This document shows, one piece after another, positions 35,064-44,207 of a DNA stretch of 64,000 nt. Source of the DNA: Archaeoglobaceae archaeon (GTDB lineage: Archaea; Halobacteriota; Archaeoglobi; Archaeoglobales; Archaeoglobaceae); contig JALSLC010000007.1 of assembly GCA_026988525.1 (NCBI GenBank), positions 1-64,000 of the forward strand. Direction: 5' to 3'. Below the pieces are notes generated by a model. The model made no database searches, was not told the DNA's origin, and saw only the letters and a list, made by a program, of their open reading frames with translations. Both the position numbers and the translations under genes were made by a program. The stretch's first letter is position 1. Each line of letters opens with the position of its first letter.

Positions 35064-35309
35064 GGAGGTGAATTAAATGGTATTGGATATTGCAAAAGGT
35101 TTGGTGGCAATTGGTGCTGGTCTTGCAGTTGGATTAGCTGGTATTGGTGCTGGTCTTGGTGAAAGCGGTATAGGTGCTGCGGCAGTAGGAGCTACAGCAG
35201 AAGACAGAGGCTTCTTTGGTCTTGGTATATTGTTCACAGTTCTACCAGAAACAATAGTCATATTCGGTCTAGTTATATCATTCATACTGATGTTCGCATT
35301 TAAGTAAAC
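35064..35309 (+). repeat. Direct repeat copy 1 (246 bp) containing atpK1
   Basis: From GGAGGTGAATTAA before the start codon to AAGTAAAC after the stop, this stretch is identical base for base to 35546-35791. The repeat covers the ribosome site, the whole rotor-subunit gene and five bases downstream. Flanking bases differ immediately outside. Copy spacing is 482 bases. Confidence 0.97.
35077..35307 (+). CDS. atpK: A-type ATP synthase rotor subunit K (c), copy 1
   Basis: A 76-residue hairpin with two membrane helices. Helix 1 is glycine-rich (IGAGLAVGLAGIGAGLGESGIG) with Glu29; helix 2 has the ion-binding Glu58 in VLPETIVIFG, followed by Thr59. One carboxylate in a two-helix hairpin is the ancestral rotor form, which favours ATP synthesis over pumping. 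The Glu-Thr pair is also found in sodium rings, but the helix 1 glutamine of those rings is replaced by GES, so the coupling ion is uncertain. GGAGGTG lies six bases before the ATG. An identical gene lies at 35559-35789. Confidence 0.95.
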   Translation: MVLDIAKGLVAIGAGLAVGLAGIGAGLGESGIGAAAVGATAEDRGFFGLGILFTVLPETIVIFGLVISFILMFAFK

Positions 35310-35323
35310 AAACAAAAAGCTTC

Positions 35324-35341
35324 AAAATTTTAATTTTTTTT
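35324..35341 (+). terminator. Internal terminator-like T8 tract after atpK1
   Basis: AATTTTAATTTTTTTT precedes GGGAAGGA, the ribosome site of the next gene. Archaeal polymerase pauses or stops at such tracts. Similar tracts follow atpA and atpB in the same operon, and one follows the cytochrome gene. Partial termination here would raise rotor-subunit transcript relative to downstream genes, which is inference. Confidence 0.35.
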
Positions 35342-35351
35342 GGGAAGGAAT

Positions 35352-35546
35352 ATGAGATACGAGGAAGACGAACTATCAAACAAAATTGCAAGGTGGATCG
35401 ATAAAAAGATACTTAATGATAGGAATATCGAGCTATTCCTAAAGTATTATTGGATAGTATCCACATTTAGACTCGTACTTGGCTTTACGTTGTTGGTATT
35501 GATAGTTGTGATGGGCTACAGGCTTGATAGCTTAATTCCTAAGTAG
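35352..35546 (+). CDS. Small single-span membrane protein between the two atpK genes
   Basis: A 64-residue protein from the ATG at 35352, with GGAAGGA just upstream; a TTG four codons earlier is less likely. The N-terminal 30 residues are charged (YEEDELSNKIARWIDKKILNDRNIELF). One membrane segment follows (about 34-56: YWIVSTFRLVLGFTLLVLIVVMGY), and the tail DSLIPK is short. I know no subunit of the A1AO enzyme with this pattern. Its position between two rotor genes and its overlap with the repeat by one base suggest a role in rotor assembly or in the membrane sector, comparable to AtpI/UncI-type helpers of bacteria. That is inference from context only. Confidence 0.75.
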   Translation: MRYEEDELSNKIARWIDKKILNDRNIELFLKYYWIVSTFRLVLGFTLLVLIVVMGYRLDSLIPK

Positions 35547-35791
35547 GAGGTGAATTAAATGGTATTGGATATTGCAAAAGGTTTGGTGGCAATTGGTGCT
35601 GGTCTTGCAGTTGGATTAGCTGGTATTGGTGCTGGTCTTGGTGAAAGCGGTATAGGTGCTGCGGCAGTAGGAGCTACAGCAGAAGACAGAGGCTTCTTTG
35701 GTCTTGGTATATTGTTCACAGTTCTACCAGAAACAATAGTCATATTCGGTCTAGTTATATCATTCATACTGATGTTCGCATTTAAGTAAAC
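35546..35791 (+). repeat. Direct repeat copy 2 (246 bp) containing atpK2
   Basis: Identical to 35064-35309 over all 246 bases, including silent third positions. The repeat begins at the last base of the stop codon of the small membrane protein and ends five... two bases after the atpK2 stop (AAGTAAAC), where the two copies diverge (next base A in copy 1, G in copy 2). Confidence 0.97.
35559..35789 (+). CDS. atpK: A-type ATP synthase rotor subunit K (c), copy 2
   Basis: A 76-residue protein identical in every residue to copy 1, with Glu58 as ion site and the same GGAGGTG ribosome site. Since the two products are the same, the duplication changes dosage and not ring composition. The rotor ring needs about ten copies per enzyme, so extra dosage is useful. 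The lack of any silent difference shows a very recent duplication, gene conversion between copies, or an assembly artefact. Confidence 0.95.
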   Translation: MVLDIAKGLVAIGAGLAVGLAGIGAGLGESGIGAAAVGATAEDRGFFGLGILFTVLPETIVIFGLVISFILMFAFK

Positions 35792-35809
35792 GCAAAGGAG
35801 AGATCAAAA

Positions 35810-36376
35810 ATGCCACTCGAAGCAGTGCTTGAGGAAATACGAAAAAGTGGTGAAGAGCGAATACAACAGATACTCGAAGATGCAAAAAAACAGGCTGAGG
35901 AAATTATAGCGGAAGCAAAAGCTGAAGCTGAGGAAATAATTAAAAAAGCAAGAGAAGAAGCAGAAAAAGAAGCTGAAAGATACAAAAAACAGGAAATCTC
36001 AAGCGTCAATCTTGAAATGAAAAGATTAATGTTGAACAAGAGAAAAGAAATTTTAGAGGAAGTTTTGAATATTGTGAAAGATAGGATTAAGAAGATGGAT
36101 CCAGAAGAAAAGAGAAAATTGCTGGAAAAACTAATTGATAGTTGTGAGCTTGAAGAAGCGGTAGTTTACTCTAATAAAGATGACGAAAATTTGGTTAGGG
36201 AAATAATTTCTAACAAAAAAGGATACAGATATGGTGGAAATATAGATTGTCTTGGTGGAGTCATTCTTGAGAGCACTGATGGAGAGGTGAGGTTAAACCT
36301 TACCTTTGACGATATACTATCCCAAGTTTATGAAAGTAAAATGAGTGAAGTATCTAAAATCCTGTTCGGGGAGTGA
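35810..36376 (+). CDS. atpE: A-type ATP synthase subunit E
   Basis: A 188-residue peripheral-stalk subunit. The N-terminal half is a coiled coil (EIRKSGEERIQQILEDAKKQ onward, with repeats of AEAKAEAEEI) that pairs with subunit H, and the C-terminal half is the globular head-binding domain (YGGNIDCLGGVILESTDGEVRLNLTFDDIL). AAAGGAGAGATC lies upstream of the ATG. It follows atpK2 by 20 bases. Confidence 0.93.
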   Translation: MPLEAVLEEIRKSGEERIQQILEDAKKQAEEIIAEAKAEAEEIIKKAREEAEKEAERYKKQEISSVNLEMKRLMLNKRKEILEEVLNIVKDRIKKMDPEEKRKLLEKLIDSCELEEAVVYSNKDDENLVREIISNKKGYRYGGNIDCLGGVILESTDGEVRLNLTFDDILSQVYESKMSEVSKILFGE

Positions 36377-36382
36377 TTGACT

Positions 36383-37402
36383 ATGTTAACTCTCGGTAAG
36401 AAATCTCAATGGGCGTACATTGTTGCAAGAGTAAAAGTGATGAAAAGAAGCTTGATACCAAAAGAGGAATTTAGAAAGCTCTTAAACATGGACTTTCACG
36501 AAGTTGTAAGGTATCTTGAAGAATCCGAATACAAGAAAGAGATAGATGAACTATCTTACAAATATACTGGTCCAAGACTTATTGACTACGCACTATCACT
36601 TCATTTATTTAGAAAATATAGGAGAATCCTTGATGTATCTTTCGGTGCTGCAAAAGAGCTAATATTCGAATATTTAAAGAGATGGGATATCTGGAACATA
36701 ATAAACATCTTGAGAGGTAAGCTTGCAAATGTCAGCCAAGAAGAGATCGAGGAAACACTTGTTCCTGTCGGAGAGTTCAGCTACGATTTCTACAAGTCTT
36801 TGACTGCAAAGGACATAGATGAAATAATCAAAGCTTTTGATAGAACACCCTACTATGAAACTCTTTCAAAGATTGGGCAAGAATCTATAGGGCAGATAGA
36901 AGATGAGCTTTACAAAATATACTATTCACAGATATTAAATCTGAAGACACCAGATCAACCTCTAAAACTCTTCGTTGATTTTATAAGGAAAGAAATAGAT
37001 ATTAAGAATGCGAAAACAATACTTAGGCTTAAACTGGATGACGTACCCTCAGAAAAAATAATTGAAAAAATAATTCCGGGAGGGTATCAACTTGACTTAG
37101 ACGAAGCAAGAAAGCTCGTTAGCTTACCTCTTGATGAACTCGTTAAAGCTTTGGAGGGATACTGGTTCTGGAAAGATATAACTTTGGAGGAAGGAAGCTT
37201 TTCAAAAGTTGAAATAAAACTGGATGGAGTTTGGATGGAAGAAGTGGCAAAGAAGGCAGATCACTACCCACTGTCGATACTACCAGTATTACACTACATG
37301 TGTCTTAAAAAGATTGAAGTGGACAATTTAAGAGTTATTGGGTGGGGTAAATGGGAAGGTCTATCAAATGAAGCTATAGAAGAGCAGTTGGTGATGGTAT
37401 GA
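36383..37402 (+). CDS. atpC: A-type ATP synthase subunit C
   Basis: A 339-residue helical, funnel-shaped subunit that links the central stalk to the rotor ring. The pattern WAYIVARVKVMKRSLIPKEEFRKLLNM near the start and three homologous helical segments with YYSQILNLKTPDQPLKLFVDFIRKEIDIKNAKTILRLK match the family. The ATG at 36383 is preferred over a TTG two codons upstream, as GGGGAG is then nine bases away. The stop overlaps the atpF start as ATGA. Confidence 0.92.
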   Translation: MLTLGKKSQWAYIVARVKVMKRSLIPKEEFRKLLNMDFHEVVRYLEESEYKKEIDELSYKYTGPRLIDYALSLHLFRKYRRILDVSFGAAKELIFEYLKRWDIWNIINILRGKLANVSQEEIEETLVPVGEFSYDFYKSLTAKDIDEIIKAFDRTPYYETLSKIGQESIGQIEDELYKIYYSQILNLKTPDQPLKLFVDFIRKEIDIKNAKTILRLKLDDVPSEKIIEKIIPGGYQLDLDEARKLVSLPLDELVKALEGYWFWKDITLEEGSFSKVEIKLDGVWMEEVAKKADHYPLSILPVLHYMCLKKIEVDNLRVIGWGKWEGLSNEAIEEQLVMV

Positions 37403-37698
37403 GCCGTTTGATAGTAGTAGGGGATCCGGATTTCAATCTTGGATTTAGGCTTGTTGGTATCAGAGATATTATTGATGTTGAGAATGAGGAGGAATTACCG
37501 CAAATAGTTGAAAGTTTACTTGGTAAGAAAGGTATAGTTGTAATAAAGTATGATTTTTATAAAAAATTGCCTCTCCATGTTAAGATGAGGGTGGAGGAAA
37601 GTCTTGAACCCACTTTTGTTAAGGTGGGTGGCGAGGCTGGTGTAGAAGAGTTAAGAGAAAAGATAAGAAAGGCAATAGGTGTTGACCTATGGAAGTGA
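37399..37698 (+). CDS. atpF: A-type ATP synthase subunit F
   Basis: A 99-residue central-stalk subunit. It has the family opening [21 protein letters not shown] and the later [13 protein letters not shown] followed by a C-terminal helix that reaches into the head. It overlaps atpC by four bases and atpA by ten, so translation of the three is coupled. Confidence 0.93.
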   Translation: MSRLIVVGDPDFNLGFRLVGIRDIIDVENEEELPQIVESLLGKKGIVVIKYDFYKKLPLHVKMRVEESLEPTFVKVGGEAGVEELREKIRKAIGVDLWK

Positions 37699-39434
37699 AA
37701 ACGTCTGGTAGGGTTGGTGAAGTTTATAGAGTTTCTGGACCATTAGTAGTGGCGGAAGGAATAAAGCCGAGGATGTACGACGTCTGCTATGTAGGTGAAG
37801 AAGGTTTAATGGGTGAAGTAGTAGGTATTGTTGGGAACAAAACGCTTGTACAGGTTTACGAAGACACTTCTGGAATAAAACCGGGAGACAGAGTTGAAAA
37901 TACAGGAATGCCCTTAAGCGTTGAATTAGGGCCTGGTCTTATTAAATCATTCTATGATGGTGTTCAGAGACCACTACCAGCCTTAAAAGAGGCAAGTGGT
38001 GACTTTATAAGCAGAGGTATTCATGTTCCGGGACTGGACAGAAACAAAAAATGGGATTTCAAGCCTGTTGTTAAGAAAGGTGACAAAGTAAAGGGTGGAG
38101 ATATCTTAGGAGTAGTTAAGGAGTCAGAGTTAGTTGAACACAAAGTTTTAGTTCCACCAAAAATAGGAGAGAGGACTATAACTGAGATATACGATGGTAG
38201 TTTTACAGTAGAGGACACAATAGCGGTTCTTGACGATGGAACCGAACTAAAGATGTATCACAAATGGCCTGTTAGAGAAGCGAGACCATATCAGGAAAAG
38301 CTACCGCCAGTAATACCCCTAATCACAGGACAGAGAATCTTAGACACAATGTTCCCAGTAGCTAAGGGTGGTACAGCTGCAATTCCCGGACCATTTGGTA
38401 GTGGTAAAACTGTTACACAGCATCAGCTTGCAAAGTGGAGTGATGCACACATAGTCGTTTACATAGGTTGTGGCGAAAGAGGAAACGAGATGACAGAAGT
38501 TCTTGAAGAATTCCCAGAACTAATAGACCCAAGAAGTGGAAAACCACTTATGGAGAGAACAGTTTTAATAGCTAATACATCAAACATGCCTGTTGCAGCA
38601 AGAGAAGCTTCAGTTTACACTGGAATTACCATAGCTGAATACTTCAGGGACATGGGATATGATGTGAGTATAATGGCAGATTCAACAAGCAGATGGGCTG
38701 AAGCTATGAGAGAAATCTCTGGAAGACTTGAAGAGATGCCGGGTGAAGAAGGTTACCCTGCATATTTAGCATCAAGAATTGCTGAGTTCTACGAGAGGGC
38801 TGGTAGAGTTAAAACTCTTTCAGGAAATATTGGAAGCGTAACTGTCGTAGGAGCAGTTTCTCCACCGGGTGGAGACTTCAGTGAACCAGTTACACAGAAC
38901 ACACTCAGAATAGTGAAAGTCTTCTGGGCGTTAGATGCAAAACTTGCTGCAAGAAGACACTTCCCAGCTATAAACTGGTTGCAGAGTTACAGCTTGTACG
39001 TTGAAACCCTTAGGGAATGGTACGAAAAGAATGTTGCACCAGATTGGGGCGAATTGAGAAGATGGGCTATGGAAGTTCTGCAGGAAGAGGCTAACTTGCA
39101 GGAAATCGTTCAGTTGGTCGGTAGCGATGCTTTACCAGAATCTCAGAGAATTTTGCTTGAAGTTGCAAGACTGATTAGAGAAGTGTTCCTACAACAGTAT
39201 GCATACCATCCAGTTGACTCATTCTGTTCACCTCAGAAACAGTACGATTTACTCAAAGCAATAAAGACTTTGAACGATTGGTTCTACAAAGCACTTGAAC
39301 AGGGTAAGCTAATAGATGAAATACTGAACGTTCCGGGTAAGGAAGAATTTGCAAGAGCAAAGTTTGAGGAAGATTACAAGACCGCTCTTGAGAATGCTAT
39401 GAACAAGATAAAAGCCGCCTTATTTGGTGAATAA
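37689..39434 (+). CDS. atpA: A-type ATP synthase catalytic subunit A
   Basis: A 581-residue catalytic subunit. The P-loop is the A-type [18 protein letters not shown], the catalytic glutamate region is [15 protein letters not shown], and [30 protein letters not shown] is the signature. The bulge domain unique to A/V-type A subunits lies around residues 110-190. There is no intein in the P-loop region. It hydrolyses or makes ATP at three sites in the head with subunit B. The start codon overlaps atpF. Confidence 0.98.
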   Translation: MEVKTSGRVGEVYRVSGPLVVAEGIKPRMYDVCYVGEEGLMGEVVGIVGNKTLVQVYEDTSGIKPGDRVENTGMPLSVELGPGLIKSFYDGVQRPLPALKEASGDFISRGIHVPGLDRNKKWDFKPVVKKGDKVKGGDILGVVKESELVEHKVLVPPKIGERTITEIYDGSFTVEDTIAVLDDGTELKMYHKWPVREARPYQEKLPPVIPLITGQRILDTMFPVAKGGTAAIPGPFGSGKTVTQHQLAKWSDAHIVVYIGCGERGNEMTEVLEEFPELIDPRSGKPLMERTVLIANTSNMPVAAREASVYTGITIAEYFRDMGYDVSIMADSTSRWAEAMREISGRLEEMPGEEGYPAYLASRIAEFYERAGRVKTLSGNIGSVTVVGAVSPPGGDFSEPVTQNTLRIVKVFWALDAKLAARRHFPAINWLQSYSLYVETLREWYEKNVAPDWGELRRWAMEVLQEEANLQEIVQLVGSDALPESQRILLEVARLIREVFLQQYAYHPVDSFCSPQKQYDLLKAIKTLNDWFYKALEQGKLIDEILNVPGKEEFARAKFEEDYKTALENAMNKIKAALFGE

Positions 39435-39449
39435 TTTTAAATTTTTTTG
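39435..39449 (+). terminator. Internal terminator-like T7 tract after atpA
   Basis: TTTTAAATTTTTTTGG follows the atpA stop and runs into the GGTGGTGG ribosome region of atpB. It resembles the tract after atpK1 and after atpB. It could cause partial termination or serve only as an unstructured spacer that frees the ribosome site. Confidence 0.3.
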
Positions 39450-39461
39450 GTGGTGGTGGTA

Positions 39462-40877
39462 ATGAAGGAGTATAAAACAATTAGTAAAGTAGCAGGACCT
39501 TTAATATTTGTTGAAAAAACAGAGCCTGTTGGCTTTGGAGAACTCGTTACTATTACTCTACCTGATGGAACTGTTAAGAGAGGTCAGGTTTTGGATACTT
39601 CAAAAGATATTGTGGTCGTTCAGGTTTTCGAAGGTACGAGAGGTATTGATTCATCTTCAACTGTTAGATTTACTGGAGATATAGTTAGATTGCCTTGTTC
39701 AAAAGACATGCTTGGTAGAGTTCTATCTGGAAGTGGAGAACCAATAGACGGTGGTCCAAAGATAGTGCCTGAAGAGAGGAGAGAAATTATAGGTGCAGCT
39801 ATAAATCCATACGCAAGACAGTATCCGAGGGAATTTATACAGACTGGTATATCTGCAATAGACGGTATGAACACCTTAGTTAGAGGACAGAAATTGCCGA
39901 TATTCAGCGGTTCTGGATTACCTCACAACGACATAGCCTTGCAGATTGCTAGGCAGGCAAAGGTTAGAGGTGAAGGTGAAGAATTCGCAGTTATTTTCGC
40001 TGCTATGGGTATTACACATGAGGAAGCTTACCAGTTTATGAAAGATTTTGAAAGAACTGGAGCTCTTGAAAGAGCAGTTGTTTTCTTAAACTTGGCTAGT
40101 GACCCGGCTATAGAGAGAATTTTGACTCCGAGAATGGCTCTAACTGCAGCAGAGTTCTTAGCTTACGAGTATGATCTGCACGTCTTAGTCATCCTTACAG
40201 ATATGACTAACTACTGTGAAGCTTTAAGAGAAATGTCTGCTGCAAGAGAAGAAGTTCCCGGTAGAAGAGGTTATCCGGGATACATGTACACAGACTTAGC
40301 CACTATATATGAAAGAGCTGGAAGAATTAGAGGAAGAAAGGGAACAATCACTCAGATGCCTATACTTACAATGCCCGGTGACGATATAACTCATCCCATT
40401 CCAGACCTTACTGGATACATAACTGAGGGACAGATCGTTCTTAGCAGAGAACTTCACGCAAAGGGTATATACCCACCAATAGACGTTCTGCCATCTCTCA
40501 GCAGGTTGATGAAGGAAGGTATTGGAGAGGGAATGACGAGAGACGACCATGTCCAGTGGAACGACCAGATGTACGCAGCTTATGCAGAGGGTGTTGACCT
40601 GAGAGGTTTAGTAGCAATAGTCGGTGAAGAGGCTTTGTCGGAGAGGGATAGAGCTTATCTGAGATTTGCAGACGAGTTCGAGAAGAGATTCATTCAGCAG
40701 GGCAAGTATGAAGATAGAGACATCGAATATACACTCGACTTGGGTTGGGAATTGTTAGCTCTCCTACCTGAAAGCGAGTTAACAAAGATTGAGAAGAAGT
40801 ACATAGAGAAGTATCACCCAGCTTACAGAAAGAAGAGAGAAGAGAAGACTGAAGAAGCTGCGGAGGCTGCAGCTTAA
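39462..40877 (+). CDS. atpB: A-type ATP synthase regulatory subunit B
   Basis: A 471-residue non-catalytic head subunit. It lacks a working P-loop ([19 protein letters not shown] at that position), as B subunits do, and has the conserved [33 protein letters not shown] signature. The C-terminal tail is rich in lysine, glutamate and alanine ([15 protein letters not shown]). The ATG at 39462 ([10 protein letters not shown]) follows a GGTGGTGGTGG run; an upstream GTG-rich extension is unlikely to be translated. Confidence 0.97.
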   Translation: MKEYKTISKVAGPLIFVEKTEPVGFGELVTITLPDGTVKRGQVLDTSKDIVVVQVFEGTRGIDSSSTVRFTGDIVRLPCSKDMLGRVLSGSGEPIDGGPKIVPEERREIIGAAINPYARQYPREFIQTGISAIDGMNTLVRGQKLPIFSGSGLPHNDIALQIARQAKVRGEGEEFAVIFAAMGITHEEAYQFMKDFERTGALERAVVFLNLASDPAIERILTPRMALTAAEFLAYEYDLHVLVILTDMTNYCEALREMSAAREEVPGRRGYPGYMYTDLATIYERAGRIRGRKGTITQMPILTMPGDDITHPIPDLTGYITEGQIVLSRELHAKGIYPPIDVLPSLSRLMKEGIGEGMTRDDHVQWNDQMYAAYAEGVDLRGLVAIVGEEALSERDRAYLRFADEFEKRFIQQGKYEDRDIEYTLDLGWELLALLPESELTKIEKKYIEKYHPAYRKKREEKTEEAAEAAA

Positions 40878-40890
40878 TTTAATTTTTTTT
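40878..40890 (+). terminator. Internal terminator-like T8 tract after atpB
   Basis: TTTAATTTTTTTT is followed at once by GGAGGG, the atpD ribosome site. It is the third such tract inside the operon and has the same T-AA-T layout as the one after atpK1. Confidence 0.3.
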
Positions 40891-40903
40891 GGAGGGATAG
40901 CTA

Positions 40904-41551
40904 ATGACAATGTCGGACATAAAACCTACGAGAATGGAGCTTATAAAGTTAAAGAGAAGGATAAAGATGGCTACTAGAGGTCACGCATTGCTAAAGATGA
41001 AAAGAGACGGCTTAATAATGGAGTTCAGAGAAATATTGGAGGAGGCGAAAGAGGTCATTGGAGGAATGGTGGATAAGTACAACAAGGCGAGAGAAAAAAT
41101 GGCTTTAGCAAAAGCTGTTGACGGCGTTCTTGCGGTGAAAGCAGTAGCTATATCTTGTCAGTGTGAACCGACTTTTACGATAAAGAGAAAGAACATAATG
41201 GGTGTAGTAGTTCCAGTTGTTAAAAGAGAAAAAATCAGGAGAAAAGTCGTTGAAAGAGAATATGGAGTAATAGCCACTACTGCGAGAATTGACGAGGCAG
41301 TAGCTGCTTACGAGGAATTGGTTGATGCTATACTCGAAGTAGCAGAAATCGAGACTACTGTAAAAAGATTAATAGAGGAAATTGAAAGGACAAAGAGGAG
41401 AGTTAACGCTCTCGAATACAGAGTAATTCCGAGCATGAAAGAAGCAGCAAAGTATATAACATTTAAACTCGAAGAACAGGATAGAGAGAACATAATAAGG
41501 TTGAAGAAGATAAAGTCTAAGATGGCTCAGAAAGAGGCTGCCAAAGCTTAA
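40904..41551 (+). CDS. atpD: A-type ATP synthase subunit D (central stalk)
   Basis: A 215-residue coiled-coil rotor shaft. The N-terminal PTRMELIKLKRRIKMATRGHALLKMKRDGLI and the C-terminal ETTVKRLIEEIERTKRRVNALEYRVIPSM are diagnostic. It couples rotation of the K ring to the A/B head. GGAGGG is spaced seven bases before the ATG. It is the last intact gene of the operon, followed at once by the convergent damaged transporter. Confidence 0.96.
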   Translation: MTMSDIKPTRMELIKLKRRIKMATRGHALLKMKRDGLIMEFREILEEAKEVIGGMVDKYNKAREKMALAKAVDGVLAVKAVAISCQCEPTFTIKRKNIMGVVVPVVKREKIRRKVVEREYGVIATTARIDEAVAAYEELVDAILEVAEIETTVKRLIEEIERTKRRVNALEYRVIPSMKEAAKYITFKLEEQDRENIIRLKKIKSKMAQKEAAKA

Positions 41552-41561
41552 ATTAAAAAAT

Positions 41562-42677
41562 TTAACTATTTTTATTAACCAATCTCGTATTTCTTAGGTG
41601 TTCTGTTCCTTTAACGAATAGTGCAGCAATTATTAAGCTTATCGTAACTATTGGTATAGCTGTTGTGAATACGGCATGTAAGCTTTTTATGAACGCATCC
41701 GTAATTTCTAATAGTGGCAAAATTTTACCCTTAGTTACAAGTAAGCTCATCATTTTTATCATTTGAGGGGTCGGAATTGTGCTTCCAAAGTTTACGATTA
41801 ACTCGTTCATCTTTCTGGTAAAAATAGCTCCTCCAAAACTTATGCCTATGCTACTCTCCAGCGAATTAGATGTTTGGAATGTTCCACTCGCCATTCCAGC
41901 TTTTTTCCTTTGGAACTGAACTCATCATAACGTTCATGGCTGCCGGCATCATCATATCAATACCTGAACCAAGTGTAGTGAAAGGTATGGCGAGAGACCA
42001 GAAGTCATCGTTTACACTTATGTTAGACAACATGTGTAAGCCTGAAATGAAGTGAAATGGTGTAGCTGTAAAATTCCTTTATCTTGAACAGGCTAACATC
42101 TAATATTGGATATTCACAATTAACTTCTCTCGCGACGAAAGCAATTAACCAAGCAATAGAAATTACGAAGCTGAGAACTGTTTTCCTGTTCCACCAATCC
42201 CAGTCTTGGCCTTTTATTACTGCGAGGGTGAAAAATCCAAGACCAATTGCTAATAGTATAACTCTGATGTAGTCTATAGGCTCTTTCGCAACACCCCCAA
42301 GGGGGTGGGAATAACAGTAAAGCGGCGATTATACCAACTACACCAATAGGAACGTTTATGTAAAAAACCCAGTGCCAGCTCAAGTTAGTTGTTAACAATC
42401 CACCTATTACTGGGCCTAAGGCAAAGGACGTTGCTATTAAGATCGATTCAACTCCCATAGCCGCCCCTCTGCCCCGAAGGGAATAGCTCCGTTATAAGAG
42501 CTAAGCTGTTACTTATTATAACCGCTCCATTGACGGCTTGAACAACTCTAAACAGTATGAAAAATCTTTGGTAGAGCTACCATTTAGAATGCTTGTATTC
42601 ATTACGACCATAAACATCCCTATTAATGGTATTAATGAAAGCCATGGATTTTCCCCACCCAAGTTTTTACCGAACAT
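41562..42677 (-). pseudogene. Decayed MFS drug-efflux-type transporter (EmrB/QacA family)
   Basis: Minus-strand fragments in different frames join into one EmrB-like protein. The start is MFGKNLGGENPWLSLIPLIG (from 42677), then a jump to FRVVQAVNGAVIISNSLALI, ELFPSGQRG, and after a shift AAMGVESILIATSFALGPVI, GGLLTTNLSWHWVFYINVP and GVVGIIAALLLFPPP. A further shift leads to VILLAIGLGFFTLAVIKGQD and then to FTTLGSGIDMMMPAAMNVMM and the C-terminal MASGTFQTSNSLESSIGISFGGAIF. At least three frameshifts and an internal deletion after the first membrane helix are visible. The span encodes about 370 residues against more than 450 for intact relatives. The gene cannot make a working pump. Confidence 0.85.
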
Positions 42678-43182
42678 TTGGATACCGAATATACTTGACC
42701 ATCCTAATCCAGCACCCGTTCTTCTCTTTTTCTAAGAATCCAAATTTTCTGTAAAAACTTATAGCTTCGTAGTTTCTTTCTCCAACCCATAATTCTAATT
42801 TATCTCTACTTTTTTGCTTAGCGTAGTTTATAGCTTCCCTCATAAGTAAAGTTCCAATTCCCAGTCCTCTCCATTCTCTATTCACGAATATTTCATGAAT
42901 TTCACAAACATAGTTATTTTCGTATTTGCTATACCAATTTGAATCACATGCTATAAATCCAACACCTCTAATTAATTCCCAATCAAAACTTTGAGTTTTA
43001 ACTAAGATATCAGCTGAAAAAAATCCTTTTTCATCTCTCTTCATTAACCATTTGAAGTAACCTCTAACATCTCTTTTTGTCGAGTATGCATAAAATTCTA
43101 AGCCCCTATATGCATTTAAGTAGCATCTTACAAAATTTTCGCAGTCATCTATATTCGCTTTTCTCGTTATTATTTTTATCAC
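42667..43182 (-). CDS. GNAT family N-acetyltransferase
   Basis: A 171-residue acetyltransferase. The acetyl-CoA loop is NREWRGLGIGTLLMREAINYAK (R/Q-x-x-G-x-G/A), followed by the usual LWVGERNYEAISFYRKFGFLEKEK end. Its N-terminal half has family-like strands and IACDSNWYSK. The last codons overlap the start of the decayed transporter by about eleven bases. It may acetylate a protein, amine or antibiotic; the substrate is not readable. Confidence 0.85.
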   Translation of the reverse strand: MIKIITRKANIDDCENFVRCYLNAYRGLEFYAYSTKRDVRGYFKWLMKRDEKGFFSADILVKTQSFDWELIRGVGFIACDSNWYSKYENNYVCEIHEIFVNREWRGLGIGTLLMREAINYAKQKSRDKLELWVGERNYEAISFYRKFGFLEKEKNGCWIRMVKYIRYPNVR

Positions 43183-43220
43183 AATAAAATTTAATTCTCT
43201 TTTAAGTATTAAATACTACG

Positions 43221-44192
43221 ATGAACATTGAAAAAGCTAAATGTTTAATTAAAAAACTCGCAAAAATAGATTCTCAATCTGGTAGGGAAAAAGAACTTTC
43301 AGAATTTTTAGTTAGTTATTTAAAGAGGCTTGGTTACTCTCCTAAAATTGACGAAGTAGGTAACGTTGTTGTTGATTTTAAAAAAGATTTGTGGGTTACA
43401 GCACACTTGGATACTGTAGAAAGAGTTTCAGATTTTAGAGAGATGGGAAATCTATGTTTTGGAACTGGTGTGGCTGATGATAAAGCAAGTATCGCAGCAA
43501 TACTATTGGCTCTTGAAAAAGCTGCTTTCAACTGCGTATTTTTTGTTGATGAAGAAGAAACAGGGATAGGTTCACAACACTTCGCAGAAGTTAGAAAACC
43601 AAGTAAAGCTATTGTAATGGAACCAACCGAACTTAAAATATGCTCAAAACATTGGGGTGTTTTTGAATTTCAAGTTGATGTAGTAGGTGAGAAATCTCAC
43701 GCATCTATGCCTAAGAAAAATGCAATTGAACTGGCAATTGAGCTAATTAATAAACTTAAAGTGAAAGGTAAGCTTAACTTACTTGGTATTTGGTCTAAAC
43801 CTGAAAACATCTATGTTACTCCCTATCTTTGTACAGTTAAAATGGAATATTTAATTTCTTCAGGGTTTGTTTCCAAACTTATATTTGAAACTCTCGAAAT
43901 TGCAGAGAAGTATGGTAAAGTTAAGATTTTAGAAGTGGCAGATCCATTTGAATCTATTCTTGTTCATAAAATTCTTGAAAAAGCAGTTATATTAGCGGGA
44001 ATTGAGCCAGAAACTGGATACATGCCTTCCTGGACAGATGCTGTAAATTTGAATAAAAAGGGATGGGATACTGTTGTTTTTGGGCCGGGAAATCTTGAAA
44101 ATTGTCATACTGAACGTGAGTATGTTGATGTTAGAGATGTTGTACTAGCATCAAGAGTACTTGAAAACTTAAGGAAAATATATAATGTGTAA
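43221..44192 (+). CDS. M20 family metallopeptidase (ArgE/LysK-like deacylase)
   Basis: A 323-residue zinc enzyme. Metal ligands are seen in VTAHLDTV (His and Asp), GVADDKASIAA (Asp) and FVDEEETGIGSQH (catalytic Glu and ligand Glu). A dimerisation domain (about 160-265) follows, and the closing CHTEREYVDVRDVV contains the last histidine. Short members of this group remove acyl or carrier-protein groups from ornithine or lysine (LysK) or cut small peptides. argC lies 16 kb away, but no other arginine gene is adjacent. A second, longer M20 enzyme is at 57885-59087. Confidence 0.82.
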   Translation: MNIEKAKCLIKKLAKIDSQSGREKELSEFLVSYLKRLGYSPKIDEVGNVVVDFKKDLWVTAHLDTVERVSDFREMGNLCFGTGVADDKASIAAILLALEKAAFNCVFFVDEEETGIGSQHFAEVRKPSKAIVMEPTELKICSKHWGVFEFQVDVVGEKSHASMPKKNAIELAIELINKLKVKGKLNLLGIWSKPENIYVTPYLCTVKMEYLISSGFVSKLIFETLEIAEKYGKVKILEVADPFESILVHKILEKAVILAGIEPETGYMPSWTDAVNLNKKGWDTVVFGPGNLENCHTEREYVDVRDVVLASRVLENLRKIYNV

Positions 44193-44207
44193 GGAAATTG
44201 ATAGTCT

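Noticed and set aside
35073-35767. Two identical long antisense frames opposite the atpK genes
   Set aside because: They are shadows of the glycine- and alanine-rich rotor genes and have no start signals of their own.
42084-42272. Plus-strand frames in the 41.6-42.7 kb region as genes
   Set aside because: They lie opposite the decayed transporter, whose minus-strand fragments give clear MFS motifs, so the plus frames are shadows.
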